DNA of 6,243 nucleotides from Bacteroidaceae bacterium (GTDB lineage Bacteria > Bacteroidota > Bacteroidia > Bacteroidales > Bacteroidaceae). This document shows, in pieces, positions 5,407 to 6,243 of the stretch (position 1 is the first letter of the stretch; the number at the start of each line of letters is the position of its first letter). Both the position numbers and the translations under genes were made by a program. The stretch is from the NCBI GenBank assembly GCA_023227685.1, contig JALNVG010000146.1, positions 1-6,243 on the forward strand. Direction: 5' to 3'. The notes beneath the pieces were generated by a model, which was given only the letters and a program-made list of their open reading frames with translations, was not told where the DNA came from and did not search any database.

Positions 5407-6243
5407 TTATTTATAGGCATCATTCTGCTCATCTTTCAAGGCAGAGTTGGCATTAATCTCATCTTTGGAAATAGGCAATACAATCTTTCCGAAAGTACGG
5501 TCGATCGTTTCTTCACGACCGGTGACCGGTATTTCACCATATGCATCATCATAAGTAATGCTCATGTTCATTCTCATCATATCGAAGAATCGCTGACCCT
5601 CGCAAAACAATTCTTTACTACGCTCCTCTAGAATCATATCGTCGGAAACCGTAGAAGCGGTAGCCGCAGCAAGTTTCGGAGCGCGGCTACGAATCGCATT
5701 CAGATAAACAGCAGCAGCATTGGCGTCGGGTGTAGAAGCATGAAGGGCCGCCTCAGCAGCAATCAAATAAATCTCGCTCAAACGAATCACTTTAATGTTA
5801 ACCGCCGTATTCGTTGCCTTACCATCACCCGGTATACCAGTACCGCCCATATATTTATAACAACTGCCAAGACGGGTATAAGTACTTTCATCCTGCCCCA
5901 TCACGCCCCAACGGACATCCGTATTATCCTCTCCAAGGGTATTTAAAAAAGAATCACTGGCCAAAAACCAACCCATGGCACCGGTAACCTTGCCATAACA
6001 CATCAGATAAAAGCCCAATGAAGATTCTTCAAGATCGGCCTCATTAGGATAAACACCTAATTCGAAAATACTTTCCGAACCGAACTGCTGACCCCATGAA
6101 GCTACCCATTCATCAGTGGTATAAAGTTTATACACACCGCTATCGATAATCTCTTTAGCAGCAGTAAGTGCACCGTCGTAATCATCCATATACAACTTTA
6201 CGCGTGCCTGCTCGGCAAGATTAGCATAATAATCGATATAACC
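5407..6243 (-). CDS. SusD/RagB-family nutrient-binding outer-membrane lipoprotein (C-terminal part)
   Basis: SusD-like proteins sit on the outer membrane over a SusC TonB-dependent channel and bind glycans or other oligomers for import. The frame is open from the right edge to the stop at 5407-5409, giving 278 residues. Family members are usually about 450-650, so this is the C-terminal half or so, and the signal peptide and lipobox lie outside. Recognisable parts are the TPR-like segment AEQARVKLYMDDYDGALTAAKEIIDSGVYKL near the edge (key residues A-x-x-A-K-x-I-I-D-S-G), the helix IRLSEIYLIAAEAAL, YLNAIRSRA, and the near-C-terminal signature ILEERSKELFCEGQRFFDMMRM. The protein ends DEQNDAYK. 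A TTG at 6195 is an internal Leu codon and not a start. A susC-like partner would be expected further right, upstream of susD in the same operon. Substrate cannot be told from this part. A leftward terminator follows at 5255-5282. Confidence 0.93.
   Translation of the reverse strand, partial: GYIDYYANLAEQARVKLYMDDYDGALTAAKEIIDSGVYKLYTTDEWVASWGQQFGSESIFELGVYPNEADLEESSLGFYLMCYGKVTGAMGWFLASDSFLNTLGEDNTDVRWGVMGQDESTYTRLGSCYKYMGGTGIPGDGKATNTAVNIKVIRLSEIYLIAAEAALHASTPDANAAAVYLNAIRSRAPKLAAATASTVSDDMILEERSKELFCEGQRFFDMMRMNMSITYDDAYGEIPVTGREETIDRTFGKIVLPISKDEINANSALKDEQNDAYK

Noticed and set aside
1..6243. CRISPR array, insertion sequence or prophage
   Set aside because: I saw no regularly spaced direct repeats, no transposase or phage genes, and no terminal inverted repeats of insertion-sequence type.

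Overview
The window looks like chromosomal DNA from a Bacteroides-type bacterium (order Bacteroidales). The grounds are a SusD/RagB nutrient-uptake lipoprotein, a BlaI/M56-peptidase pair whose peptidase carries a TonB C-terminal domain, promoter boxes of the Bacteroides form (TAnnTTTG near -7, TTTG near -33), few Shine-Dalgarno sequences, and an AT-rich base composition. Species cannot be settled from the sequence alone.

Layout. Positions 1-588 (+) hold the 3' two thirds of folD (folate one-carbon metabolism). A well-formed promoter at 636-666 drives a tRNA-His(GTG) gene at 695-770. A perfect 19-bp hairpin (774-814) lies 3 bases after it and separates it from the convergent dnaX (852-2687, -), the clamp-loader tau subunit. 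Within dnaX, seven A's in the right reading phase are followed in the -1 frame by an early stop. This could yield a short gamma-like product, as in E. coli.

The 2688-2830 gap carries divergent promoter boxes. To the right is a two-gene unit with an ATGA overlap: an FtsB/DivIC-like division protein (2831-3133) and a small four-helix membrane protein (3130-3471).

The intergenic stretch 3472-3568 contains two AT-rich inverted repeats sharing the core TAGTT-N4-AACTA, with centres 21 bp apart. They sit directly upstream of a BlaI/MecI-family repressor (3569-3937), which is followed after two bases by an M56/BlaR1-like membrane metallopeptidase (3940-5256). Together they look like a self-controlled repressor/protease signalling unit. 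The usual penicillin-sensing domain is replaced by a TonB-C domain, and no beta-lactamase gene is present.

An AT-rich gap with two hairpins (5257-5406) separates this unit from the convergent 3' half of a susD-like gene (5407 to the right edge, -), presumably the end of a polysaccharide utilisation locus outside the window.

Most of the window is ordinary housekeeping and regulatory content. The points most worth a second look are the candidate dnaX frameshift site and the BlaI/M56-TonB unit with its paired operator-like repeats.
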